Below are positions 15,221 through 27,536 of a stretch of DNA of 64,000 bases, in pieces. Numbering within the stretch: position 1 is the first letter of the stretch; each line of letters starts with the position of its first letter. The notes under the pieces are model-generated. The model was not told where the DNA came from. It did not search any database and saw nothing but the letters and a program-made list of their open reading frames with translations. A program made the translations under genes and the position numbers. The stretch lies in the NCBI GenBank assembly GCA_032173965.1, contig JAVUNC010000019.1, positions 7,502,501 to 7,566,500 of the forward strand, written 5' to 3'. The stretch comes from Sitta carolinensis. Its lineage: Eukaryota; Chordata; Aves; Passeriformes; Sittidae.

Positions 15221-16744
15221 ATGAAGTCAAATAGAATGTTACTGAGCATAACTGGCTGTTGGACAACAAGGAGACAGGAAAGAGCAGCACTGCTGGTTCA
15301 CATTTCCCTCTTCAGTCCTCTAACCACATGGTTTATGCCTCATCTGAGATCATCAACAGTAAAATTAAAGTTTTGATATTAATTCGTTCTTTCTCTCCAT
15401 CTAGCAAGTTATAATTAATACAAATTGCAGGGCTGGTTGTGTGCTATCAAGAGAAGGGTGCAAGAATTGGAACTGGCCATCAATTACTCTCATACAGAAC
15501 ACTGAATAGGCAGCAAGATGTTAATGAGCTTGATCATTCATAACCTGTGATAAATGTGAGCTAATTACATAAAGGTGCTAAATTTCATACTCCATTAGTA
15601 GTCCTTATGCTATCCATCCCCAGAAGATTCCGAATTTAATTCAAGTCACTTGGTACTAAGGCACTGGATAAAACCGTAATTCTAATTATCAGCTCAAGAA
15701 ACTCAGGAATGACAGCTTATGAATTAGAAGGGCTCAGTATATCAGAAGTTCTCCCCTTCCCATTTTTAGAATTAAATAAAGATCTGCATTGCAGCAAAAG
15801 GAACAAACCTTGGATAACTTCCAGAGCTTTGATACACATTAGAACTGAAATACTGAAACATGCATCTGTTACATTTTCTATAAATTACTGGGTTAGCGAG
15901 TGGTGATGATTTGTCATCTTTCCATCCTCACATCTTACAATAGCATGTTTTCCTCCAAAAAATTATGTTCCTGATTTAAAGCAGAGAGGGAGGAGACCTA
16001 ACACTGTCAAACAGCTTTCTGATTTCACAGTTGTCAGTGCATGTGGGAAACAGCCCTTTTCTCACTGATCACTTTGTCAGCAACAACACAAAGAGAGGAC
16101 ACTCAAAGAGTCCCTCAGGTAACTGCAGTGCCTGAGCAAGGGCTGCCTACAGTGGAACTGGGGAACGGGGCAGGGATGGAACAAGTGCAGAGCTTGTTCC
16201 ACTTCCTTACATCCTGACAGGGTTTTCTAAATGCTGATGCCAACCAGTGTCATGACAGAGAACTGCCAATGCCCCACCCAGACCAGGTACTCACACCACA
16301 CTTACCTACTGCTCCTGCACTGCTCTTGCAGTAAGATTACAGACAGGGCCACAGAGAAGATAAATTTGGTTACAGTGTGGGATTCGGAAATTAATTTCCA
16401 CAATGAGAACAACTGTCTGCCTTTGAAAGCACTTGGCTTCACTGCAAAGTGGTTTTTAGTAAGGGGAAGGGAGAAGCTGAAAGGGAGAAGGATGAGAAAA
16501 CGGTGGTAGGGGTTGGGGCTTTTTGAGGTATTCGTAGCTAGCTAAAATTTTAATGGTCACAATTACCCCTTAAAGATGCCAATAAGTGAAGAAATGAGAC
16601 TGGTCCATGACAGTAGAGTGCCACTATTGCAAGAGACCAGCTGTGTCAAAAAGCCTTAATACAAAAAGTAAGGAGTAAATGCATGTGATCTCAATAAACT
16701 ACAAACCCCTCTGGAGACTAAACTGAGGATTTTCAGAAAGCTTT

Positions 16745-16810
16745 ATTAAGAAGTTAGACTCGGATCCTTCTGGGTCCCTTCCAATTCAAGAGTATTCTGT
16801 GATTCTGTAG
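16745..16810 (+). mobile_element. CR1 LINE 3' tail fragment
   Basis: Short fragment with the CR1 terminal wording: GGTCCCTTCCAATTC followed by ATTCTGTG/ATTCTGTA octamers, which are the characteristic CR1 3' end. It lies antisense to CLIP4. Only the last few tens of bases of the element remain. Confidence 0.6.
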
Positions 16811-16950
16811 TACCTACAACTTCAATGTCAAAGTATCTCTCCTACTTAAGTGATGATAGTAGATAAGTAAAAGTCACATTTTAAACCATTATTTTTTCCT
16901 AACAGTTTAATATTAAAGTAAAAAATATTCAGTGAAACATAGGAGGGGGA

Positions 16951-16976
16951 AAGAGAGAGAGAGAGAAAGAGAGAGC
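16951..16976. repeat. GA-rich microsatellite
   Basis: GAGAGA tract with one AAA interruption, within a CLIP4 intron. Confidence 0.75.
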
Positions 16977-17106
16977 TTGGAAACAAACCAATTTAGATTT
17001 AGAATTATTTTGGAAGGAGTGAGGGAAAGGATGGATTTCCATCCATGTGCTCACATATAAACTATTCCATACTGATTTGATGACATACACAGAGCATTGT
17101 ACATAC

Positions 17107-17235
17107 CTGGTGCAAATTTTGTTGTCCCACAAAATCTAACAGTGCCTGTTCTCTGCCCCACCACCAGTACTCTGTCTCCAACCTGGATTTCTCCATCAAG
17201 AACGTTTTTCCTCGTGGTTGGGGAACTATATAGCC
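17107..17235 (-). CDS. CLIP4: CLIP4, coding exon 11 (second CAP-Gly domain, N-terminal half)
   Basis: Exon of 129 bp, residues about 463-505. It encodes a short variable lead-in and then GEIQVGDRVLVVGQRTGTVR with FCGTTKFAPG, the first beta strands of CAP-Gly 2. Human reads GELRLGERVLVVGQRLGTIR at this place. The donor is CCAG|GTATGT and the acceptor TGACCAG. It enters with two bases and leaves with one, fitting exons 10 and 12. Confidence 0.94.
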
Positions 17236-17663
17236 CTGGTCAAGAGAAGAACAAGATCTGAAATAAGTGGGATTAAAACTTTAAGAAAGTTTTCAGTGGT
17301 AAGCCAACTGATTAGTGAACAGAGTTATTATTTTCAACCCAGTGTACCTTTGACATATGGCAACACAAATTTTGCTTAGACAAAAACTTGCTTTGTGCCA
17401 GCATAAAAACTGGACTACAGCCTTTTCTCTGCTCTGAAAAGATAGAGTGACCAACTCTAAAACCATAAAACACTTTGCAACTTGGAGATGTTACAAAAAA
17501 CCTTCTCAAAGCTGCCAAACTTAGGCTTATGCTTAAACTGCTTCACAAGTGTCATTCTCGAAGTATCTCAGATTCTGAAACAACACAAATAGTTCTGCAT
17601 AAGTACTTAATGCAGCAGTGAACTCCCCCCTGTGAAAATACACCTCGAAACAACAGACCATAC
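17236..17663 (-). other. CLIP4: CLIP4 intron
   Basis: Intron of about 430 bp; nothing else is recognised. Confidence 0.8.
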
Positions 17664-17804
17664 CAGCACTAATCTTAGGTGAGGCAGAAGACACTCTTGT
17701 CAGGGCCTTTTTGCTGCTGCCTGTTGAGTTCCTCTTCTTGGAGTAATTCCGTTTGCCTTCCAAGGAGGTAGTAGAAGAGGAAGAGCTGCTGTACCCAGGA
17801 AAAC
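17664..17804 (-). CDS. CLIP4: CLIP4, coding exon 10 (Ser-rich linker)
   Basis: Exon of 141 bp, residues about 416-462: a run of six Ser, then TTSLEGKRNYSKKRNSTGSS and a Lys/Ser-rich end in SPKISAG. It matches the human linker in position and character (SSTSSLEHRQSYPKKQN) but is strongly diverged. The basic Ser/Thr-rich composition is typical of microtubule-binding linkers next to CAP-Gly domains. The acceptor is CTTTAG and the donor GCTG|GTATGG. Confidence 0.9.
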
Positions 17805-20485
17805 CTAAAGATATAAATGAATGTTGTCCTTCAGGGATTATAGTTTGGAAAAGGACAGATTAAGCAGAAAGGAAAGCTTTTGTAATATGGAAGTTATCTG
17901 CTCTGCATGGAGGGCAGAATACAAAGTAAAGAGCCAAAGTCAGAACTTGCTATGCAGCGTTTGCACAAGCACCTGTCAGGAATGACATGGCTGCACACGA
18001 CCCTGCCTTGGGAATATGGTGACAGCTGTGTGCTAGAAGAGCTCTCCAAAATCCCATCTTTATTATTATATGAAAGTTCATCTAAACAGTCCCAAGCATA
18101 TTTGTTAAAATACATGAGCTTTAGCACTACGAGATCATACCACCAGCCTTTCAGCATACAGCCTACTAAAGATTTGATGAGAAGTGGAAGGAAGGTGATA
18201 TTATGTGAGTGAATTATTGCCTGGATTAAAGCCTACTATATTCCATTACATACTGAATTAATATTAAAATCTGTACTATAAAACAAGAATGGGAAATAAA
18301 TCACTTTTATCTCCATTTGCAAACCCTAAAGTCTAAACTGTCCAATAGGACTTACGGTCATCTTTCCTGCTTCCTTTTCAAGGCTCTTTCTCTTCTCCCT
18401 CTTTGTAACCCCTTCTGCCCAAAATGAGGGAGGGTACAGCAAGACACATCTACGCCTCAGCTTACCAACATGAAAAATTAAGATAATATTGCTTATCAAA
18501 CTTTCCTGACTTTTGAGAAGCTTAATCTATTAGTTTTCACCAACAGCTTGATATCAATGCAGGGTTAGTTTGTTCAATGTCATTTAATTCTCCAATTTTG
18601 CCAAACAGTAAAGAACTGAGGAAAGACAAAGGTAGTGGGTCCAAACAAAAGCTGAGGACAGAAACCTGAGATACTCACTGCAGCTATGTTACAATGAAGA
18701 AAATGCAAATTACTGACTAAACAGTGACTAAACAGTTAAACTTCAGCTCTCTGTCCAAGGTACAAAACACACGTGTTCATTTGCAAACACACACTACAAA
18801 TCCTTACTTAGAAGCCAGTCCAGGGATGGATTCACTGGAGGTGACCACCATTTTTACAGGGATGCAACAAAAACTGCTCCACCTAAACCTGTCATCAAGA
18901 CACTCCATTTTGTGGCAAATCACAGGGTGGGAGAAGGAAGAGCAGAAAGGACTTCAGCAGGTCATATAATTGATTCCTTTTCCTTCAGGCAAAACAATTA
19001 TTTGTATAACACTCCTGACAGGCGAGTATTTGTCCTGTTCTTAAAAACCTCCCATCAGGGTAATCTCAAGACTTCCTCAATAGTGTATTTCACTACATAA
19101 TTATCTTTAGTGTTACAGGGTTTCCTCCCCCAATATAAAACCTCAATCACTGCTGGTTTAGCTCAAGGTATTTTACCCCCAATACACCTGCAGACTGGGT
19201 TATCCTGTGCCTGGTATTCGAAAGCTTCCAGTTTTATGCTTTTCATCTTCTTTTTAATCACATAATCACAAATTTCAGGTCTTTACTCCTACGTCATATT
19301 TCATAAATCCAGTTTGTCTTTTCTGAATTCACAATTGTTCACTCACAGAAGATATAAAAAGATGCTTTCCTTCACAGACTGCTGGAACAAGTCCAAAGGA
19401 GGCCATGACAATGTTTAGAGGCATGGAGCACCTCTTTTATGTGGAAAGGCTGAGAGAGTTGGGGTTGGTCAGCCCCAGAGAATCCTCACTGTGGCCTTTC
19501 AGTGCCTCAGGGGGTCTTCCAGGAAAGATGGACAGACTTTTCACAAGTGGAAGCAGTGACAGGACAAAGGGTAGAGGCTTCAGATTGACAGAAAGGAGGC
19601 TTAGATCAGATATTAGGAAGAAATTCTTACTGTGAGGGTGGGAGACACTGGAACAGGTTATCCAGAGAAGCTGTGAATGCCCCTCAATGATCTTTTAAGT
19701 CAAACTATTCTGTAATTCTATGACTTAAAGAAGGAATATTCAAATTCACACTTCCAATTATTCCAAAGAAACACTGCTTTTACCAACACTTACAGTATGA
19801 TTTTATAAACAACACCTCAAAGGAGACACAACTTTAGGGTTTGCTCAAGACAGCTGAAAGTGAGGTCCCTTTGTGTTTCAGGTTCAGCAAAGTACTGCTG
19901 TGGTAGAAGTTGTGATCTAGGTAACGCAGAGAATGACTCACAAGCAAAAGGCACTGTTTGAAAGCTAGATTCATTTTTCACATTTGAAGCCTGTTACTGT
20001 GAGTCTGCCATGATACAACACCAAGACTGTTAAGCACTGTTAGATGGTAACACTACATTACAGAAGCATGAACATACAGACAGAGAACACAAATGCCAAC
20101 AGAATATTAAAATCGAGGCAGCAGCAGCACAGGGCAAAAGGTCTCCCTCAGAAACCTCAGGTGGTAATTCTGCAGATCCTCTGCAAGATCATTTACTAGA
20201 AGCCACCTTTAAGGGCTTTTCTATGCTCCTGCCCAAGTATTCAGACAGAAATGGTTACCAATCCAACACAGAATGCCAGCCAAACATCCACAGAAATTAC
20301 CTTGTTCCTAGAAAACTAAATACCTACAGCCGGCTTGGGACTTGAATTAAACAAGCATGGCAACTTTTTTTTCTATAGCGTAGATAGAGGGCTTTTAGAG
20401 AGACAGGGCATGAATAATACTGCCTTTACCACACACAGATTTTTTTCTTAAGATGTTAAAAAAAAATTTAAAATTATTTCATTAC
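17805..20485 (-). other. CLIP4: CLIP4 intron containing a CR1 element
   Basis: Intron of 2.7 kb. It contains the CR1 fragment at about 19385-19725, antisense to CLIP4. The rest is AT-rich and plain. Confidence 0.8.
19385..19725 (+). mobile_element. CR1 LINE fragment (3' end)
   Basis: Diverged 3' part of a CR1 non-LTR retrotransposon in sense orientation. Landmark phrases appear in order: GGCTGAGAGAGTTGGGGTTG, then a GACAGGACAAAGGG segment, GGAAGAAATTCTTACTGTGA, CTGGAACAGGTTATCC, and an ATTCTGTAATTCTATGA tail. The reading frame is broken and no reverse transcriptase domain is present. Typical 5'-truncated bird insertion. Confidence 0.85.
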
Positions 20486-20569
20486 CATCTTTTGCAGGTA
20501 CAGTTTTTCCCCTGTTAGCAGTCAGAAAGTTGTTTTCAGAAGCACTGTCTCTTTTTGCCATATTTAGGC
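20486..20569 (-). CDS. CLIP4: CLIP4, coding exon 9 (linker)
   Basis: Exon of 84 bp, residues about 388-415, encoding GLNMAKRDSASENNF and ending TVPAKDG. Human has a SKKDSASES segment followed by a TVTEKD segment at the same place, so homology is clear although the middle is diverged. The acceptor is TATAG and the donor GATG|GTAATG. Phase agrees with exons 8 and 10. Confidence 0.88.
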
Positions 20570-21849
20570 CTATAAAAAGAATATATACACTTAACAAGTA
20601 ATAGTTTTCCAGGAAAGTAATGTACAAAAACAATTTGACAGATCTGCAGATTACTGGATGCATGGAAAAATGGATAAAACTGTATGATTCCTTAGACACT
20701 TGATAAACATGTAAAATGAGAACTGCAGAATTGTTTTGATGGATAAGCACAGATATTAAACCCCTTAACACATTAAACCAGTTCAAACTATCTTGCCAAA
20801 CAATAAACAAATGGTCTATAAAATAACATTTTTTTATTGAAGGAGTTATTAAATCTTTCAAACACTAATATCTGTAACATTCACTTTAAAAGTATTTGAG
20901 GTCTACTACTGACCAGTATTAATTTTACAATTTCTGCTTTAAAGATTACACATCAAGATTTTGAGATCACATCTTCATTCAGGCTACAAATAATGATGTA
21001 AGCATGCCAATATGATTTTTAAGAGCCTAATACACAGAGCAGCAATGTTGTGATATGTGTAGGAACTCACACTCTCACCTAGGTTATAATTTGCAAACAG
21101 TCATTTTGCATTTCTGACAGTTTCCTACCCTAACTCAATGAAGAACAAGCTTATCTATGATTTATCCCCTCCCTGTCATGAAAGAAAAATCACATCTGTT
21201 TTATTTAACTACGTCTCTCAGCTTAATTCAGCCACAGGGGCTGAACTAGTTTGCAAATGTAATGTATTTCCCAAAATTGTACAGCCATTAATGCATCAGA
21301 TCAAAAATCTAGTTGTGACTGAGAACACATTTCTTAATTTTATCACAGTAATCCTTTTTTCGAGAAACTTGAAAAAGATCTTCTCATCAATCTGATGGAT
21401 TATTCGAATCCAGTAGAATCAAATAAAATTTCAAACCCCCTATAGAATATAATAAGCATGTTTTACTTTCCAGCTTATAACCTTATCTACAAAAAGCATA
21501 TTAACTTTTCTTGAATCATTACAAACCAGTGTATTCCAGGGAGGAAGTTTAAAGGAAAGAAATGTGACCTGGAGATGCAAATAAACACTGCAAAGACAAG
21601 TTTTGCCTCTGCAGCTTTGTCCTTCCCCCAACTCCTGCCAGCCAATCAGCCAGGCACATTAATTCCAATGGAATGCTGTGTAAGGACTCCCTGCACACAG
21701 CAGCTTCCAGACACTCCCATCCAAAGGATGTAAGCTCTCCTGGGGAGATGATGCTTAACTCATTCTGGTTTCTACCTTAAAGCAAGGTATCAAATGTTTA
21801 AATTTTCCAAAGACACAACTGCACATTCGGGACAGAAAAGCTGGGTTAT

Positions 21850-21871
21850 TTATATATATATATATATATAA
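21850..21871. repeat. (TA)n microsatellite
   Basis: Perfect alternating TA tract in a CLIP4 intron. Confidence 0.85.
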
Positions 21872-22534
21872 ACTGTCTGGAATTAAGCTGTCTGTGACAA
21901 AGGAAAAGTCCCTCCCATTATAGTTTAATGGGTTACAAACAGTTCACAGCAAAGTGAACCCAACACTGGAAAAATATTTAACACAAGAAGGCAGCTTGGA
22001 TCTGCTCCGGAGCAGTACTCCTAACTGCTTATCCCAAGAAGCTTTTTATGCAAGATGCCCATTTATAAATAGCTTGAATCTTGCGCTAATTGTAAATACA
22101 GACACTTAAAACTTACTCCTCCCTCAATCTATGCAGAGAAAAGTTACATAAGTCATCCAAAAAGCTGTCAAAATGCATCTTTTCCTGGCACCAGCCTGCT
22201 GCATTATTTTTATGCCCTACATATTATAGGTAAAATGTGCAGTGTTTTACGGTGCTTGGGTAAATTCAGTAAGAATGTGTTTTATCTTCCATCCCTTAAG
22301 CTGAGCTGCCTTAGTGTGAGTCACCTAAACAGGGCTCAAAAGGCAGAAGAAATGCTAATGAAACATTTAATTACAATTTAATGATGTTACTACATAAGCA
22401 GCCAAACACGAGGGGCCAGATTATGTATGGCCAGCACTGCACACAGCAGGGATGAGCCTGTTCCCCCAACATCTTGGAACCTGAACAGTCAGAAAACATG
22501 AATGATTCCCTCCACAGGGAGGGAACTTACCCAG

Positions 22535-22625
22535 AAGGATTAAGTAATTTGAGCAAATTACTAAGAAACTAAAGCAGAACCAGAGACTGAGCCCATAACT
22601 CCAATCGGTAGACTGAGGCCTTACT
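22535..22625 (-). mobile_element. Possible ancient MIR/CORE-SINE relic
   Basis: The string GGATTAAGTAATTTGAGCAA followed by a GCAGAACCAGAGACTGAGCC segment resembles the antisense MIR core (ggttaagtaacttgcccaag ... gcagagccaggattcgaacc), with many differences. Recognised by eye only. Confidence 0.35.
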
Positions 22626-23175
22626 ACAAAGGCAACCTTTCTCTTCTAATTTGGCCCTGGTTTTTAATCAGATAATTTAATTAGCAGATAAAACATAATG
22701 AGTTAAATAGTTCCTTTATCATGTTGCCAGAAAATAAATCTCTTCAATTTCTAGGCATAAAGGTGTAGAGATTATTTACTAGATTTTCATTCCTGGCAAA
22801 TTCTCCAGGAATATCTTACTAAATGGAACCTCATTAAGTTGAGACACTTAAATGGTATCACAGCCAATTAGAAATTACTTCAATGGCTCAGGAATAAATG
22901 TTGTGGTGAGGGGTTTTCTATACAGAGTATGTAAAGAGTAAAAACTGTCTCAGTACATCAGATCACTGCAATCACCCCCCAGCTACACACAACATCCTTC
23001 CAGTACCACTCCATAGGCCAGTGAACTTCCAACCACGACAACATGGAGTTAATGAACACCTTATCACCTCATCCCAGGTGACAAATTCCAAACAAGAATT
23101 TCAATACCAAGATTTATTAATTCTTGAAGATTTAGTATCTCTCCATCCTCTGTCAACATGCAAGAAAATACTCAC

Positions 23176-23316
23176 CAGAATTCACTTTGGAAGTCACATG
23201 TGTCACATCTACTTTCTTGGATTTGACCAAAGGTGAAGACCGCACAGAAGAGCTTCGTGCAGAGCTTTTTTTGTGATCAGAAGCCTTGCTTATTTTGGAA
23301 AGGGGTGCAAAGATAC
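23176..23316 (-). CDS. CLIP4: CLIP4, coding exon 8 (end of first CAP-Gly, linker)
   Basis: Exon of 141 bp, residues about 341-387. It opens with GIFAPLSKISKA, the last strand of CAP-Gly 1, identical to human. It then carries a diverged Lys/Ser-rich linker and ends in the conserved block KKVDVTHVTSKVNSG (human QKIDVAHVTSKVNTG). The acceptor is TCTCCAG and the donor TCTG|GTGAGT. Confidence 0.93.
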
Positions 23317-24021
23317 CTGGAGAGAAAATTGTATGTGCCAACAAAGAGCCATGGATAATGGTAAAGTAATAAAACTTTGCAGCTACTCTCACATCAATTA
23401 ATTCAGGGGGTTTTTTAAGCCACCATCATAACTTGCTATGCTGACAAAGCACTTGCAGGGTAGGAATGACAAGCTCAAGTGAACAGTGAAACCAAAATCC
23501 TTATCAAGGAGTTTCTAACAGAGTAAGTTAGAAAACTCTCACTAAGACAATCAATTACAATCTCCTTTTTGTCCTAACAGTAAGATTCAGCCTCCACTGC
23601 TACAAAACACAATGCCTTTGAGTGTCCTGTGTGGCCATGGCACCTCTATTGAAACACCTCAAGCTCAAAGTTAGAAAACAACTTCAAGCAAGAATGTCTT
23701 ACCAATGTCTTACCAAAGTAGGTAAAGAAACATGGCTATTATTGTCACAATACAAACAAGTAGTTTCAACAGTACAGATGAAAAACCTGAAAATCTCAGT
23801 TTCAAGGAAATAACCAGAAATTCTGTCTGGCTGGTTGTTTCAGTCATTTTGAAAATATTTGCAGCCAAAACTTTAGGACCAGCTAAAGAACCAATAAATC
23901 AAAGCAATACAAAGAAAAGCAACAGAATCTGCTTTTATCGTTCCAAGTGGTTCACATCTTCTAGTACTCTTTAAAATGTGGGGGTTTAAAAACTGAAGAA
24001 AGAAGAAAATAAAGGCTATAC
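23317..24021 (-). other. CLIP4: CLIP4 intron
   Basis: Intron of about 700 bp separating the two halves of the CAP-Gly 1 C-terminus. No other feature is seen. Confidence 0.8.
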
Positions 24022-24157
24022 CACGTTTTGGTGCACACTTGAAGTACTGGACTTTCCCAACACTTCCATTGTTCTTTCCCTCTGGTTCATCCAGCTCTAC
24101 ACCAGCCCACTGGCCACTGGCAAATTCCGTTGTGCCACAAAATCTTAAGGTACCAAC
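24022..24157 (-). CDS. CLIP4: CLIP4, coding exon 7 (first CAP-Gly domain core)
   Basis: Exon of 136 bp, residues about 296-340. It encodes VGTLRFCGTTEFASGQWAGV, ELDEPEGKNNGSVGKVQYF and KCAPKR. This is the core of CAP-Gly 1. The tubulin-tail loop reads GKNNG instead of GKNDG, as it does in human CLIP4. The acceptor is TCTTAG and the donor CGTG|GTATAG. The residues are nearly invariant against human, so this domain is under strong constraint. Confidence 0.95.
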
Positions 24158-27100
24158 CTAAGAGAAAAAGTATCAACACAGAATGGGTTTGTTAAACAAG
24201 TATTTAAAACATTATCAGTTATGATAGAGACAGCAAGTCACCTCCAAGCTTTTCATCACAAAAATGCAAACATCATTCCCCTCACTTATTCACATTCCTA
24301 CCTTTCAACACCACTCAACACATTTTCCAAAAGGTCTTAGTCCTTCTGTGTATATTTTGCATTAAACAGCAGCCATGGTTATGTAGAGATGTCACAACAG
24401 ACAAGAATTAGACAGCAAGAACCACTGTAAACACAGCTCTAGGTCAGCAAGGTACAGCAGCACATGCCCAATGAGAGGTTTTACTTTCACTGCTTATACA
24501 ACAAGAATTCCAGAATCAGGGATAGGCATCTTCCTGAACTGGACATTCCATAGAAATAGTAGATTAGACAAATTTGTGTGTATAAATATATCTCAAAGGT
24601 TCAAGGGTAAACTTCAGAGCATAATTAATTTTTTCTTTGGAAAAGATTCCTAAGTCTTCTATTCCCTCCTTATGATAAAATTTTAAAAGCCAGCAAATGT
24701 TTTAAACACTTACTGTTGCTTCAATATTTACTATAAACTCTGAACAGATAAGCATATGAAGAATATCAAGACAGACCAGTCTTGCTGGTGGATCTCATTC
24801 TTGAAAATATACATTATAAGCTCATACACTTCAACCAAACAGGAGGAATAACTACAAGAGATGCATTTAACATGGATTTAAATTCCTTTTTATATTTGAT
24901 TTTTATATTAGTTTTAGTAATAAAAAACTTTGATCTTTCAGTTGCTCAGTTTTCCTCATCTCACATGACCTCAGTTCATTTTACACTATGACTGCACTGT
25001 TTAATTCAACCCTCAGGGAGTAAACAGATAGAAACAATTTTTTTTTTACTATAAAACCTTCCAGCTACTCCTTCCTAATGTGTGTAAAGAAATAAACATG
25101 ACCCAGAGCCTCTTCTCTTATGCTGAATCTCCCTTAAACTTGACTGTTATAGGCAGGTATGTCACACTAATCTAGACTGAGACCTTTTAACTACTGACAC
25201 AGGGGTCAAATTCAGCCAGGCCAAGCAGCCCCACAGAGTACTACAATTCCTCCACTTCCCAGGCACCAGCTAAGGACACTTACTGAGCAGAGAGGAGCTC
25301 AGCCAGTCCCTTAAACCAGAGGTGGGAGACTGCAAAACTGTGGCTGCAATTTTGCCCTAGGACCTGTGCAAGTGAGGAGCAGGGGATCTCTCTCACATGA
25401 GATACAGCAGGAGCAATTCTCTCCCAGCTGCTGGTCTCCCTGCAGTCCCATTCCATCAGATGTGATGGAAATGGACACTCAGTCTGGCAGAGCAGGAGCT
25501 GGTGGAGCTGTGGGGCCCCAAATCATGGACACATAAACATCTGCTGACACAGCTTCCTACCCTGTAAGGCAGAGCAGGAGTCAAGAGAGGAACCCATTCT
25601 CCCTCTGCCATCTACTGTGTTTGGCTATCAAGCTTCATTAAAGCTGACACATCAGGAGACTGCAGGAGCAGGAAAGAAAACAGGAACCTGTAAATACAGC
25701 TCTAAAAAATGCTGCTGTTCCAAATGCCCTCATCCCAGCTTCCATATTCCAGAACGAGAACTGATTCAGGAGGTTAAAAACCAGGCACCATTTTCCTCAC
25801 CCTGTTTTTCACTTTTGCTCCACCCTGCAGGAATTTAGGAGTATCGAGGGGGAGGGGAAGGCAGGGCTGAAAACAACTTTTCCATTCAGGCAAAGGGAGA
25901 AAAGGGGTGGGAAGCAATGTGGGAGTGCTGCACAACAGCTCCTCGCACACAAAGGAAGGAAGGGAGGAAAGCTGCCGTGGAAATGAAGTTCGAAAAGCAC
26001 AATCACATTCCCTCTTCCCACCTGCTCTAGAACAGATCTGGCTCCCTTTAATAAAAACAAGCTAGTTGCAAAGCCCTGCTGGCCTCTGGCCACAAAAAGC
26101 TTCCAACAACTTCTTAAAAAATACTGCACAGTATAATCAATTACAAGAATAAAAGTAACCAAACCCAGGCAGCTCTACCCATGCACAGCGAGCACATTAC
26201 AGCACAAACCATTCTGTGGGCCTTACTTAAAGATACAAAAGAGCACCAATTTCATCACTTCCTTGCTCTAAAGCCTCCATTAACTTGTACTTACATTATC
26301 TCCCCTTGCTGCCACTGTGATTTCTGATAAAGAAACTTCTGTCTTTAAAGAATGAGTGGCTTTCTGTACATACTTCAGTTAAAATGCCTTCTGCATAGCT
26401 AGTGATTCCTTTGCTTCCCCTGACCCAATTTCAAGAATATACCAAATTAAAATACACAATGGAAGCTGCTTTACACTCTTGCTGGAGATCACTTTAGAAC
26501 ATTACAGTAGTGACAGTTAAAAATCTGAAGTTATATTAGGAAAGCTACTAAAGCGAAAGCTATTCAAATATAAAATTTTGCTCATAAATGCTTTCAATAT
26601 TTACTAGGGAAAAAGTACTTCTTTCAAAGAGTCCTAGATCCCTTGCTATCACAGCAAACAAAAAGTCTGAATACTGAATGCAGTATTAATGTTACAGTTT
26701 TCAAATATATTTTTAGAAAGGTGGCTATCATGGTAGCCTCTGAAAAGCTATTCACATTTAAGCTGGACCTCTATTACCTACGTCCTCATACTTCCACAGA
26801 ACCATATAACAACCCTGTTGGCACAGCAGTGCTTCAAAGATTTTAGCTGCATTGCACCAGTGAAATTGGGTTACTATAGGCTAAGCAGAACTGAAGGGTT
26901 TTTCCCCTGCCTTCTGGAAACTATCAGGAGTACTTCACAAATGCACACTCCTAGCAAAGCCGGGCAACTCACAAAGTAATTTGTGAATTTTACCATCGCT
27001 TTGATGTGACACCAAAAACGTTAAGAAAAGCTGAGCCATGCTGACGTACTACAGGAGACTGTAAAAATCATTTAAAGATACAAAATGCAGCCTATGCCTG

Positions 27101-27299
27101 TCAAAGCTGCTTTTCATAACAATGACTTTATCACACAACTCTTCAGCTTATTACTTTCCGTAAGCAGTTCCTTGCTGCCATCCAGAGATCACACTTTCCA
27201 GAAAGCATTTCAGACCCTCAAATCGGGGTATGTCTCCAAAGTGGTAAAGAAATGGACTCTCCAGGAATTATGAGAGCAGTACCAGGTGGGTGGCCATAC
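24158..27299 (-). other. CLIP4: CLIP4 intron
   Basis: Intron of 3.1 kb, AT-rich with a mid-GC stretch near 25.2-26.1 kb. Open frames there show no similarity I recognise. No mobile element was identified by eye. Confidence 0.75.
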
Positions 27300-27536
27300 C
27301 TTCTGTCCTGCAATGACAACCCGATCTCCCAGCTTCAGGCCAAGTGACAGGAGCATGGCCCTGCCCGTGACGTGGTCGTAGCTGGGAATCATGGCTTTGG
27401 AGATGTCACACGAGAGAGGCACTGCATCCAGCAGGATCTGCTTGATCTCCTTGGCACTGGCTGCTGCGTCTGCCATTTCCAGGGGCATATCCACTGGATC
27501 AGGAACCACATCTGCTGGAATCTGCCCTTTGTCATT
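27300..27536 (-). CDS. CLIP4: CLIP4, coding exon 6 (end of ankyrin region, start of first CAP-Gly)
   Basis: Exon of 237 bp, exactly 79 codons, residues 217-295. It begins NDKGQIPADVVPDPVDMP, the last ankyrin-type helix pair, and continues through EIKQILLDAVPLSCDISK. It ends with LGLKLGDRVVIAGQK, the first strand of CAP-Gly 1. It is phase 0 at both ends. The acceptor is TTCTGCAG and the donor AAG|GTATGG. Identity with human is very high over the whole exon. Confidence 0.95.

Larger units (their letters stand above)
14893..17106 (-). other. CLIP4: CLIP4 intron with simple repeats and a CR1 tail
   Basis: Intron of 2.2 kb, AT-rich. It holds a TA microsatellite near 15189-15220, a CR1 3' tail at about 16745-16810 and a GA-rich run near 16951-16976. 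No coding sequence is recognised. Confidence 0.8.
20570..23175 (-). other. CLIP4: CLIP4 intron with a TA repeat and a possible MIR relic
   Basis: Intron of 2.6 kb. It holds a TA microsatellite at about 21850-21871 and a stretch at 22535-22625 whose wording resembles an old MIR/CORE-SINE. The rest is AT-rich with nothing recognised. Confidence 0.75.
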
